DNA of 64,000 nucleotides from assembly GCF_017357245.1 (NCBI RefSeq), contig NZ_CP071612.1:1739001-1803000 (forward strand), read 5' to 3'. The DNA is from Rhizobium bangladeshense (GTDB taxonomy: Bacteria; Pseudomonadota; Alphaproteobacteria; Rhizobiales; Rhizobiaceae). Every line of letters begins with the position of its first letter. Within the stretch, counting starts at the first letter, position 1. The translations under genes and the position numbers were made by a program. Below are positions 18,866 to 27,358 of the stretch, one piece after another. The notes under the pieces were generated by a model. That model had not been told where the DNA came from. It did no database searches and worked only from the letters and a program-made list of their open reading frames with translations.

Positions 18866-20178
18866 GCGATGATCTTTTCGCGCCGCGCGTTCCGGAGGAG
18901 GTTGCCGCCAGGCGGCCGCTCGCCGACCGGCTGCGGCCGAAGACGCTCGCCGATGTCACCGGTCAGGAACATCTGACCGGTGAGGACGGCGTGCTGAAAC
19001 GCATGATCGAGAGCGGTTCCCTCGGTTCGATGATCTTCTGGGGTCCGCCCGGCACCGGCAAGACGACGGTAGCGCGGTTGCTATCCGGCGAGGCGGGGCT
19101 GGCCTTCGAGCAGATATCGGCCATCTTTTCCGGCGTCGCTGATCTGAAGAAAGTATTCGAGGCTGCCCGCATGCGACGCATGGATGGCCGTCAGACGCTG
19201 CTGTTCGTCGACGAGATCCATCGCTTCAACCGCGCCCAGCAGGACAGTTTTCTGCCTGTTATGGAGGACGGCACCGTCATCCTGGTTGGCGCCACCACCG
19301 AAAATCCGTCCTTCGAGCTCAACGCCGCACTTTTGTCGCGCGCCCGCGTTCTGACCTTCAAATCGCATGACGAGGAGAGTCTCGAGGAACTGCTGAAGCG
19401 CGCTGAGGCGATCGAGCAGAAGCCGTTGCCGCTGACCGAGGAGGCGCGCGGCAGCCTGATCCGCATGGCCGATGGCGACGGTCGTGCCGTGCTGACGCTT
19501 GCCGAAGAGGTCTGGCGTGCCGCGCGCGAGGGCGAGAGCTTCGACACTGAAGGCCTGACGCGCATCGTCCAACGCAGGGCTCCGGTCTATGACAAGGCAC
19601 AGGACGGCCACTACAATCTGATTTCGGCGCTGCATAAGTCGGTCCGCGGTTCGGATCCGGATGCCGCCCTCTATTACCTCGCCCGCATGTTCGATGCCGG
19701 CGAGGATCCGCTCTACCTCGGCCGGCGTCTGGTGCGCATGGCGGTGGAGGATATCGGGCTTGCCGATCCACAGGCGCTGGTGATCTGCAACGCCGCCAAG
19801 GATGCTTATGACTACCTCGGCTCGCCGGAGGGGGAGCTGGCGCTGGCCCAGGCCTGCGTCTATCTTGCCACCGCGCCGAAATCGAATGCCGTCTATACCG
19901 CCTTCAAGGCGGCAAGCCTGGCCGCAAAGCAGAATGGTTCGCTGCTGCCCCCCAAGCATATCCTCAACGCGCCGACCAAGCTGATGAAGGGCGAGGGCTA
20001 CGGCGAAGGTTATCGCTATGACCATGACGAACCGGACGCCTTTTCCGGCCAGGATTATTTCCCGGAGAAAATGGGCCGCCAGACCTTCTACGATCCACCC
20101 GAACGCGGTTTTGAACGCGATATTCGGAAGCGGCTGGAATGGTGGGCGAAGCTTCGCAAGGAGCGCAATCCGCGCTGA
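18862..20178 (+). CDS. rarA: Replication-associated recombination protein A (RarA/MgsA) AAA+ ATPase
   Basis: RarA acts at stalled replication forks. The 438-residue protein has Walker A (WGPPGTGKTTVARLL, near residue 55), Walker B (TLLFVDEIHRFNRAQQDSF), sensor motif VGATTENPSFELNAALLSRARV, and the C-terminal tetramerisation region with YLARMFDAGEDPLYLGRRLVRMAVEDIG. The start is coupled to the protease gene by a four-base overlap; the functional link between them is not known. Confidence 0.95.
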   Translation: MSDDLFAPRVPEEVAARRPLADRLRPKTLADVTGQEHLTGEDGVLKRMIESGSLGSMIFWGPPGTGKTTVARLLSGEAGLAFEQISAIFSGVADLKKVFEAARMRRMDGRQTLLFVDEIHRFNRAQQDSFLPVMEDGTVILVGATTENPSFELNAALLSRARVLTFKSHDEESLEELLKRAEAIEQKPLPLTEEARGSLIRMADGDGRAVLTLAEEVWRAAREGESFDTEGLTRIVQRRAPVYDKAQDGHYNLISALHKSVRGSDPDAALYYLARMFDAGEDPLYLGRRLVRMAVEDIGLADPQALVICNAAKDAYDYLGSPEGELALAQACVYLATAPKSNAVYTAFKAASLAAKQNGSLLPPKHILNAPTKLMKGEGYGEGYRYDHDEPDAFSGQDYFPEKMGRQTFYDPPERGFERDIRKRLEWWAKLRKERNPR

Positions 20179-20191
20179 CCTCGCCTGAATG

Positions 20192-20503
20192 TTAGGAGGA
20201 ACGCGGCGTCTTCTGATTGGCTGGCGCGGCGATCACCTTGACGGTGGATTCGGCAAGGCCGTGATGGCCTTCCATATCGACGACGACATGCCAGTGGCCG
20301 CTTTCCGGAACGGCAAGCTTGACGGGCGACTTGCGCGCCACTCCGCCGATATACTTGAAATCGAGAACTTCGGTGAAGCGCTGGAAATTCGGCGCCGTCA
20401 TCAGACGAACATTGTTCACCGCATTCAACGACACCTCGACGATCGCTCCGGCTCGCTGTTCCTTGAGATCGTAATGGGTGAAGCGGAAATTCGGTTTCGG
20501 CAT
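20192..20503 (-). CDS. DUF1883-type small protein
   Basis: A 103-residue protein that I place in the DUF1883 family from its pattern (N-terminal FRFTHYDLKEQRAGAIVEVSLNAVNNVRLMT written in part; then SGHWHVVVDMEGHHG). The family is uncharacterised; a fold with several beta strands is likely. No signal peptide or membrane segment. It is convergent with rarA, 13 bases apart, and divergent from the hydrolase gene. Confidence 0.65.
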   Translation of the reverse strand: MPKPNFRFTHYDLKEQRAGAIVEVSLNAVNNVRLMTAPNFQRFTEVLDFKYIGGVARKSPVKLAVPESGHWHVVVDMEGHHGLAESTVKVIAAPANQKTPRSS

Positions 20504-20685
20504 TGGTCTCGCAGCGTCTGAAATCGTAGCGACGAGATTTTACCAGCTCGCGGGTTAATGAAAAGTTGGAAATCGGCCCTCCAGCCCATGCCGCCTGCTT
20601 GGGTCGGGAGAAATTTCGGCGGCGGTGTCGGAAAGGGATGATCGCCGCCGTCCTTGCGGTATCGATGCAAACTTGGAGCAAGGAC

Positions 20686-21630
20686 ATGTCGAAGATGACG
20701 CTGATTTCGATGGTTGCAACGGCTGCCGCATTCCTGGCCGCGCCGGATATATCAGTTGGCGGCGCTGCGCCTGTTGTCGAGGATCACAAGATCATCGCGC
20801 CGATCGTCAGGAAGGGAAGGGTGCCGGTCAACGGCATCGATTATTATTACGAGATCCGCGGCGAGGGCGAACCGCTGCTTCTGCTTCACGGCGGACTTGG
20901 GCAGATCGAGATGTTTAAGCCCGTCATGCCTGTCTTCACGGACCACCGGCAGGTGATCGCCGTCGATCTGCAGGGCCATGGCCGCACGCCCCTCGGCGAC
21001 CGGCCGATCGAGCTTCCGGCAATAGGGGCCGATCTCGCGGTGCTGGTGAAGCAGCTCGGCTACGATAAGCTCGATGTCTTCGGCTATTCTTTCGGTGGCG
21101 GCGTGGCCCTCCACATGGCGGCGAACGCGCCGGACCAGGTGCGCCGCCTGGTGATCCTCTCGGCGCCCTATGCGCAGAATGGCTTCTTTCCGGAGATGCT
21201 GCCGCAGCAGGCGGCCGTCGGCGCCGGCATGGCAGAGATGATGAAGGACACGCCGATGTTCCTCTCCTACAAGGCGGTGGCGCCTGATGTGTCCGAATTT
21301 CCTAAACTGCTTGACGCCATGGGCGCGCTGATGCGCGAGCCCAATGAGTATGGCGATGCCGTCGCGAAGCTCACCATGCCGGTTATGCTGATGTACGGCG
21401 ATGCCGACATGATCCGGCCCGAGCACATCGTCGACTTCTATCAGAAGCTTGGCGGCGGGCTGCGTGATGCCGGCTGGATGCGGGAAAACATGTCGAAGAA
21501 CCGGCTGGCGATCCTGCCCGATCTCACCCATTACGAGACCTTCGCCTCGCCCCTCATGGCGAATATGGCGATGACCTTCCTCGACGGCGGCGGCAAGGCG
21601 CCGAACTGGGCCGAGCAGCTCGGAAGATAA
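20686..21630 (+). CDS. Secreted alpha/beta hydrolase
   Basis: The 314-residue protein has a signal-like N-terminus (MSKMTLISMVATAAAFLAA) and a complete alpha/beta hydrolase fold: oxyanion region LLLHGGLGQ (near 67), GHGR, nucleophile Ser135 in FGYSFGGG, acid MYGDADMIRPEH and catalytic His in DLTHYET. Substrate is unknown; esterase or epoxide-hydrolase-like activity is possible. Start at 20686 follows GGAGCAAGG; an ATG at 20638 would extend it without a binding site. Confidence 0.8.
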   Translation: MSKMTLISMVATAAAFLAAPDISVGGAAPVVEDHKIIAPIVRKGRVPVNGIDYYYEIRGEGEPLLLLHGGLGQIEMFKPVMPVFTDHRQVIAVDLQGHGRTPLGDRPIELPAIGADLAVLVKQLGYDKLDVFGYSFGGGVALHMAANAPDQVRRLVILSAPYAQNGFFPEMLPQQAAVGAGMAEMMKDTPMFLSYKAVAPDVSEFPKLLDAMGALMREPNEYGDAVAKLTMPVMLMYGDADMIRPEHIVDFYQKLGGGLRDAGWMRENMSKNRLAILPDLTHYETFASPLMANMAMTFLDGGGKAPNWAEQLGR

Positions 21631-21635
21631 GCGAT

Positions 21636-21658
21636 GCGGCCGGGATTTTCCCGGCCGC
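21636..21658. terminator. Hairpin terminator between convergent genes
   Basis: GCGGCCGGGA (21636-21645) pairs perfectly with TCCCGGCCGC (21649-21658), loop TTT, followed by CTTTCTCC. It lies 5 bases after the hydrolase stop and before the 3' end of the convergent PanE-like gene, so it may serve both directions; the T-rich tail favours the plus strand. Confidence 0.7.
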
Positions 21659-21672
21659 CTTTCTCCTCGCGG

Positions 21673-22677
21673 TCAGTTGCCGCGCCGGTTTTCCCGATCC
21701 AGCTGCGTCACCAGCGCCAGGATCGTCTCCGATACCGGAGTCGGGACGGCAGTCAGGCGTCCGAGCGCAACCAGCATACCCACAAGCGGCGCAATTTCCA
21801 GCGCCTTGCCGCCGAGCAAATCCTGCAGCATCGAGGTTCGAACGCCGCCGATGTGGCGCGATTGCTCCAGCCGCTGCTCGACCGACATGGCGAACTGCGC
21901 GCCGACCGCATCGCCGACAGCGCGCACTTCCTTCATAACCTTGCTGACCATGTCCATGAGCGCCGGGTCCGCCAGGATATCTGTCATCAGCGCCCGTGTG
22001 AGAGCGCTGATCGGGTTGAAGGCGGCGTTGCCCATCAACTTGCTCCAGATTTCACTACGGATGTCCGGCGTGGTCGAGATACTGAGATCGGCGCCGGTCA
22101 GCACCGCCGCCACGGCCGCGAGATCGGCAGACATTTCGCCGGAGGGCTCGCCAAGCACCAAGCGACCTTTGTGGGAAAGCCGGATCTCACCCGGGCTGAC
22201 AACTTCCGCGCCTTGATAGGCGACGCAGCCGATCACGCGTTCCGGTCCGATCAGCCGCCAGAGCCCGCCGCCGGGATCGAGCTCGTCGAATTGCAGCTCC
22301 GCATGTCCGCTCCTTGTATCACGATGGAAATACCACCACGGAATGCCGTTCAGGATCATGACGACGCGGGTGCCCTGCTTGAGCAGGGCGGCGATCCCCT
22401 CGGCGGCGAGCGGCAACTGATGCCCCTTGAGGCCAGTGATGACGAGGTCCTGCGCCGGCAATGTTTTCGGATCTTCGGTTGCGGTCACGCGCACCGTGAG
22501 TGGGGTTTCCGCATCGGCCTCCCGCAGGCTGAGGCCGTCGCGGCGAATCGCATCGAGATGCGCCCCGCGTGCGACGACGGAGACATCGATGTCGCTATCT
22601 TCCCTGCTTGCGAGCTTGGCGGCGATGGCGCCGCCAAGGGCTCCGGCACCATAAATACAGATGGTCTTGATGGACAT
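21673..22677 (-). CDS. Ketopantoate reductase family (PanE/ApbA-like) oxidoreductase
   Basis: The 334-residue protein has the NADP-binding loop ICIYGAGALGGAIAAKL at its N-terminus and the C-terminal domain with EIWSKLMGNAAFNPISAL, which carries the catalytic lysine of 2-dehydropantoate 2-reductases. Many paralogues of this family are not the true PanE, and no pantothenate gene is adjacent. Start at 22677 (MSIKTI) follows GAAGAGG; the ORF could begin five codons earlier. Confidence 0.82.
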   Translation of the reverse strand: MSIKTICIYGAGALGGAIAAKLASREDSDIDVSVVARGAHLDAIRRDGLSLREADAETPLTVRVTATEDPKTLPAQDLVITGLKGHQLPLAAEGIAALLKQGTRVVMILNGIPWWYFHRDTRSGHAELQFDELDPGGGLWRLIGPERVIGCVAYQGAEVVSPGEIRLSHKGRLVLGEPSGEMSADLAAVAAVLTGADLSISTTPDIRSEIWSKLMGNAAFNPISALTRALMTDILADPALMDMVSKVMKEVRAVGDAVGAQFAMSVEQRLEQSRHIGGVRTSMLQDLLGGKALEIAPLVGMLVALGRLTAVPTPVSETILALVTQLDRENRRGN

Positions 22678-22834
22678 GCGTTGCCTCTTCACGGGTCACG
22701 GTCTGACTTACATCTAGGCCATTGCCGGCGAGAGGCGAATGCCAATTTGCCGCAATGCGTTCTTTCCATCATCTCGATGGTGCAGTCGCCGCATGCGGAA
22801 ATCCGGATGCGGCGCCGGCATCGGTCTTGGCTGC

Positions 22835-23686
22835 TCAGGCCCCAGCCGTTGCGTCCCTGCTAAAATCGGTGGAGACGGCAAGCTCGCGCCAGACCGACAG
22901 CTCCTTTTCGACACTCGCGTTCTGCGCCTCGATCATGGCGACCGTGTCGCTGCCGAACGGCATGCGCAGCGGCGGGTTGACCGAGTTGACCATCGTCATG
23001 ATGCCGGCAGCGAGCTTGGCTGGGTTGCCGGGCTGGGCGTGGTTGGCGTCGGCGGCGAAATTGCGCATTTCTCCGGCCGGCGTGCCTTCGTAATCGGCGA
23101 TGGAGGCAGGGCTTATTGCCAGCGAGGTGTCGGCGAGGAAGTCCGTGCGGAAAAAGCCGGGCTCGACGATCGTCACCTTGATGCCGAAAGGTTCGAGTTC
23201 GGCGGCCATGGATTCCGACAGCCCCTCGACGGCGAATTTGGTCGAGCTATAGACGCCCCAGCCAGGATAGCCGAAATAGCCGCCGATCGAGGAGAAGTTC
23301 AGGATATGGCCGGAACGCTGGCGGCGCATATAGGGCAGCACGGCGCGTGTCACCTTCAGGAGACCGAAGACATTGGTGGCATAGATCTTTTCGATCTCTT
23401 CGGCTGTGGCTTCCTCGACGGCGCCGAGCAGGCCGTACCCGGCGTTATTGGCCAGAACATCGATACGGCCGAAGCGGGCGACGCCGGCGGCCGCAGCCTC
23501 CTTAGCCTGTGCCTCGTCGGTTACGTCGAGGGCGACGGCCAGCAGGTTCGGATGGTCCCCGAACTGCTCGATGATGGTCTTGGGGTTACGCGCGGTTGCG
23601 ATGACAGCATCGCCCGCTGCAAGCGCTTCCTTGGTCATCAGCGCGCCGAAGCCGCGGGATGCACCAGTGATGAACCAGACTTTCAT
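22835..23686 (-). CDS. Short-chain dehydrogenase/reductase
   Basis: A classical SDR of 283 residues with the cofactor loop FITGASRGFG (residues 4-13), NNAGYG, and the catalytic Tyr/Lys in GVYSSTKFAVEGLSESMAAEL. The start at 23686 follows AAAGGAATTCGTC. It is divergent from the LysR regulator gene 108 bases away, suggesting that the regulator controls it. The substrate is not predictable; such pairs often handle small ketones or quinones. Confidence 0.88.
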   Translation of the reverse strand: MKVWFITGASRGFGALMTKEALAAGDAVIATARNPKTIIEQFGDHPNLLAVALDVTDEAQAKEAAAAGVARFGRIDVLANNAGYGLLGAVEEATAEEIEKIYATNVFGLLKVTRAVLPYMRRQRSGHILNFSSIGGYFGYPGWGVYSSTKFAVEGLSESMAAELEPFGIKVTIVEPGFFRTDFLADTSLAISPASIADYEGTPAGEMRNFAADANHAQPGNPAKLAAGIMTMVNSVNPPLRMPFGSDTVAMIEAQNASVEKELSVWRELAVSTDFSRDATAGA

Positions 23687-23794
23687 GACGAATTCCTTTC
23701 GTTGATGTCGCATCTGACGAAAGCGAATTTGACCGAAATCCCGATGATGTATAAGATTCGTTATTAAAGAAACTATGATGAGCACAATTCATCA

Positions 23795-24682
23795 ATGCGT
23801 GCGACCGAACTTTCCGAACTGGCGGCCTTCGCAGCCGTGGCGAGGCATAAGAGTTTCCGCAAAGCAGGGGAGGAGCGGGGCGTCACAGCATCTGCCGTCA
23901 GCCATGCCGTGCTCAATCTGGAAGACCGAATTGGGATCCGCCTGCTCAACCGTACGACACGCAGCGTTTCGCTTACGGATGCCGGCGAACTCCTGATCTC
24001 ACATCTGGCGCCGGCTTTCGGGGACATGGCGGCCGCGCTCGATGCGTTGAACCGCTACCGCGACACACCGTTCGGCAGGGTGAGGATCAACGTGCCGAAC
24101 TCGATCGGTCCCTTCGTCATCGGCCGTGTCATCGCCCCGTTGCTTCAACGCAATCCCAATTTGCAGCTGGAAATCAACGCGACCGACAGGCTGGTCGACA
24201 TCGTCGAGGAAGGTTTTGATGCCGGCATCCGTTTCGGCGAGCGCGTCACTGAAGGTATGATCGCCTTGCGCATAAAGCCGCGCATCCGCCTGGTCGTCGT
24301 CGGTTCACCAGCCTATTTCGAGAGGCGCCCGAAGCCGCAAACGCCTTACGACCTCAAGCGCCACCTCTGCATCCAGAACATGTTTCCCTCCGGTGCACGT
24401 TATGCCTGGGAATTCGAGAAGGATGGTCAGACGGTGAGTTTCCAGCCGACCGGACCGCTTTCGCTCGATGATCACGAGCTGATGATGCAGGCAGCGCTCG
24501 GCGGCGTCGGCCTTACCTATATCTGGGAACCTCGCGTCGAAAAAGCCATAACCGACGGCGAACTCATCCAGGTGCTCGATGACTGGTGTCAGCCGGAGGA
24601 ACCGCTCTATCTCTACTATCCGAGCCGCCGCCACATGTCTGCGGGCTTCAGGGCGGTGATCGATGCGATCAGGGCGGAGTGA
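23795..24682 (+). CDS. LysR family transcriptional regulator
   Basis: The 295-residue protein begins with the winged helix-turn-helix (LAAFAAVARHKSFRKAGEERGVTASAVSHAVLNLEDRIG written in part; residues about 9-47) and continues with the periplasmic-binding-like effector domain. It probably regulates the divergent SDR gene. No Shine-Dalgarno is visible before the ATG; the gap contains GATGA-N7-TCATC (23777-23793) directly upstream, which might be an autoregulatory site. Confidence 0.88.
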   Translation: MRATELSELAAFAAVARHKSFRKAGEERGVTASAVSHAVLNLEDRIGIRLLNRTTRSVSLTDAGELLISHLAPAFGDMAAALDALNRYRDTPFGRVRINVPNSIGPFVIGRVIAPLLQRNPNLQLEINATDRLVDIVEEGFDAGIRFGERVTEGMIALRIKPRIRLVVVGSPAYFERRPKPQTPYDLKRHLCIQNMFPSGARYAWEFEKDGQTVSFQPTGPLSLDDHELMMQAALGGVGLTYIWEPRVEKAITDGELIQVLDDWCQPEEPLYLYYPSRRHMSAGFRAVIDAIRAE

Positions 24683-24694
24683 AAGAGCCCAATC

Positions 24695-25258
24695 CTACCC
24701 GCGCATGCCGGCGATGGTCTGAAGCGCCTGAAAATAAACCGTCAGGTCACGGGCAGGATCCGCCGGCAGGGCGGTCGCACGGAATACCTTACCTCCTGCC
24801 GCATCGATTCCTCCGTCGATCATCAGGTTGTCGGCCATGCCGTGGTTTTCGATTGCGATGCCATCAGGTCCGCGTGGGCGTCCGCTCGTCTCATCGATCT
24901 CCATTCCCGCATACCAGATCGAGCGGACGCGCAGCCCATAGTCGTCGGGGTGGTTGGTATAGGCGAAGACAGATTTTCCGAGAGCAATCATGAAGCCGAT
25001 CTCATAGACCGTGCCCGGATCGGCGCTGACGCCCCGAAAGGGAGTGATATTGGCGAGGCAGATCTCGGCCCGGCGCATGGCGACGTCGTTGCGGGCGTAG
25101 ATCTCCGCAGCCGTCAGCTTTATCGGCGTCTGGTTTTCATCGCTGCCGGGACCGGTCGGTTCGAACCCGAACTGACGCGCCAATCGGCGTTTTTCGGCCA
25201 TGATGGGCAGTGCATCGGGAAGAAAGACTTCTGGGCCGGCAAGGTAAATGGTGGTCAT
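24695..25258 (-). CDS. Nucleoside 2-deoxyribosyltransferase family protein
   Basis: The 187-residue protein starts MTTIYLAGPEVFLP, with the family's nucleotide-binding motif, and has ANITPFRGVSADPGTVYEIGFMIALGK, which includes the Asp and catalytic Glu of nucleoside 2-deoxyribosyltransferases. Such enzymes exchange bases on deoxyribose or hydrolyse deoxynucleotides. It is convergent with the LysR gene (12 bases). The role here is likely nucleotide salvage or sanitation. Confidence 0.82.
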   Translation of the reverse strand: MTTIYLAGPEVFLPDALPIMAEKRRLARQFGFEPTGPGSDENQTPIKLTAAEIYARNDVAMRRAEICLANITPFRGVSADPGTVYEIGFMIALGKSVFAYTNHPDDYGLRVRSIWYAGMEIDETSGRPRGPDGIAIENHGMADNLMIDGGIDAAGGKVFRATALPADPARDLTVYFQALQTIAGMRG

Positions 25259-25542
25259 CGGTATCCTTCATTCCTACGGGAGCCGCAGCACGGGAGTTGA
25301 GGGTGGGGCGGAGCCTATTTCCGATGGAAGCCTGGCCGATGGCAAGCCGCGCCGGCAGCGATTTCGAATTTTCCAAGGACAGTCCGATCTGCCCGCTGCG
25401 GGCGGGCAACTGCCGCGTTTTCCGGCTTCCGGCTGTTCGCCGGCGACGTGAAAAAGCGGAAGGTTGCGCTCGTCACCCTTTTGACTCCGGTGGGCGAAGC
25501 GGCCAAAGATACGCCTATCGGCAGCATGACCGGGAGAGATTC

Positions 25543-26586
25543 ATGAAGGGGCGGATTTTGTCGAATGCTGATCGAAGAGCGCCGAAGCGGCTCGGATATC
25601 TGTTTCCCGCCTTGGCCGCGTTGATCCTATCGGCACCGGTGGCGCTGGGACAGGATATCGGACCGCAGAGTCAGTCCTCGCGTGCGCAGGTCGAAAAACT
25701 GGTCGGCCTCTGGAAGGAGCACTTTGCCGGCGCCGACAGCCTGCAAGAGCGCAGGGCGGCTTTCGCCCGGCTGATGGAAACAATGCCGGGGCCGACGCGC
25801 ATCCAGGTCCGGCAGGTCGATGCCGACGGCGTGGATGGCGAACTGATGTGGCCCGCCCGGCTTCACCACCCGATCGGTAAAAGGGTGATTCTCTACATTC
25901 ATGGCGGCGGCTTTTCCGGCGGTTCCGTCCGCACGCACGGCTTGTTCGCCGGTTCGCTCGCCAAGGCCGCATCCAGCGACGTGCTTCTGATCAATTATCG
26001 GCTGATGCCGGAATATACCTATCCCGCCCAGATCAACGACGCGCTGACCGCCTATCGCTGGCTTCTCGACAACGGCTACCGCAATGAGAATGTCATCGTG
26101 GCAGGCGACGGCGCCGGTGGCAATATCGCGCTCGAGACGGTGCTGCGGCAGAGGCAGGCGGCGAAACCGCTGCCAGCGGCCGTTATTGCGCTGAGCCCAA
26201 TCACCGACCTTGCCGCGACGGGCGGATCGATGACGGCCAATGCCGGCAGCGATCCGCTGGTCGATAAGGCGTGGATCGAGACTTTGCGCAAGACCTATCT
26301 CGGCAGCCGGCCTGCGACTGATCCTCAGGCTTCACCGCTTTATGCCGACATGAGCGGCTTTCCGCCGCTATTGCTGCAGGTCGGCTCCGGCGAAGCCCTG
26401 CTTGACGATACGCTACGCCTTGCCGACAAAGCGCGCCGCGAGGGCGTGGATGTCACCACCGAGGTCTGGCCGGGCATGCCGCATCAGTGGCAGCTGTTCC
26501 CCGCGCTGCTCGACGATGCTGATCGCTCCAGTCAGAATATTGCTGAATTTGCGGCCCGGCACTTTGCCGATAAGCCGGAAGAGTAG
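25543..26586 (+). CDS. Secreted HSL-type alpha/beta hydrolase homologue with nucleophile Ser replaced by Gly
   Basis: The 347-residue protein has a signal peptide (hydrophobic stretch ending ALG, about residues 17-36) and the hormone-sensitive-lipase family fold: HGGGFSGGS oxyanion motif (residues 120-128), LLDDTLRLADKARREGVDV with acid residue near 288-289, and GMPHQW with His314. The usual nucleophile elbow GDSAGGN reads GDGAGGN (Gly190; codon GGC at 26110-26112), so the catalytic serine is missing. It may be inactive or use another chemistry. Start follows GGGAGAG. Confidence 0.8.
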   Translation: MKGRILSNADRRAPKRLGYLFPALAALILSAPVALGQDIGPQSQSSRAQVEKLVGLWKEHFAGADSLQERRAAFARLMETMPGPTRIQVRQVDADGVDGELMWPARLHHPIGKRVILYIHGGGFSGGSVRTHGLFAGSLAKAASSDVLLINYRLMPEYTYPAQINDALTAYRWLLDNGYRNENVIVAGDGAGGNIALETVLRQRQAAKPLPAAVIALSPITDLAATGGSMTANAGSDPLVDKAWIETLRKTYLGSRPATDPQASPLYADMSGFPPLLLQVGSGEALLDDTLRLADKARREGVDVTTEVWPGMPHQWQLFPALLDDADRSSQNIAEFAARHFADKPEE

Positions 26587-26617
26587 GGGCACAGCCGCCG
26601 GCTTCACCCCGTCACGA

Positions 26618-27241
26618 TTATTGGGATGCGCCGCTCGCTGGTGAAGGCACTAGAGGCCGCTCGACCTCCCGGCCGACACTAAGCGCCCTTCGCACATTTG
26701 GCTCCAGCCGTTCGATATAGGCGTGGTCGGGAGCAGCGCCGAGCGCATCCAGCATTTTCGAGAAGAAACACCGGGCCGCTGTGGCGGCCGTGACATCGAA
26801 AATTTCGGCGTCGCTCAGCCCGTGTTTCTTCAACCCGTCTATATCCTGCTGCGTGATCGATGTCGCATCGCGCGCCACCTTCGCCGCAAAGGCCATGATC
26901 GCGCGCTCGCAGGCATCGATCGGCGCCCTTTGCGTCTCGTTGACAACAGCCGTCAGCCCGTCGTTGGTAAAACCCTCCCGCAGCAGCACGGAACCGTGCG
27001 CTAGCATGCAATAGGAGGATTTGAGCTCCTTGGCCGCCGCCAGCGTCACCAATTCGTAGCGCCTGAGGCTCATGTGATTGCGAATGCTCGAAAGCAGCCC
27101 TACCCAGCTCTCCATCACCTCCGGCCGGTGGCCGAAGGCACGGTACATGTTCGGCAGATAACCATAATTCGCCTCGGCCGACGCGTACATCGACGACGTC
27201 TTCTCGCTGGCGGATGCGTCGGGGGTGTGAATGAAAGCCAT
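26618..27241 (-). CDS. Carboxymuconolactone decarboxylase / AhpD-like protein
   Basis: The 207-residue helical protein belongs to the AhpD-like superfamily (peroxidase-related enzymes). The active site region reads ELKSSYCMLAHGSVL: the resolving Cys and His of CXXCXXXH are present, but the first Cys is Ser, so classical disulfide peroxidase chemistry is unlikely. A strong GAGGAGGACC site precedes the start. Length fits the two-domain uncharacterised peroxidase-related group. Confidence 0.8.
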   Translation of the reverse strand: MAFIHTPDASASEKTSSMYASAEANYGYLPNMYRAFGHRPEVMESWVGLLSSIRNHMSLRRYELVTLAAAKELKSSYCMLAHGSVLLREGFTNDGLTAVVNETQRAPIDACERAIMAFAAKVARDATSITQQDIDGLKKHGLSDAEIFDVTAATAARCFFSKMLDALGAAPDHAYIERLEPNVRRALSVGREVERPLVPSPASGASQ

Positions 27242-27358
27242 GGCATGGTCCTCCTCTATTGCGAGAAGGATAGGGTAGATATGCCGGACAGCAATCCTGG
27301 CCGATCAGTTCGAGAACGAGCGACGGCCGTGCAGGACGCTGTTCAAACGTCCGAACGA

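Noticed and set aside
21634..23767. Plus-strand frames of 409 and 342 codons opposite the PanE-like and SDR genes
   Set aside because: The minus-strand proteins have full cofactor and catalytic motifs; these frames do not.
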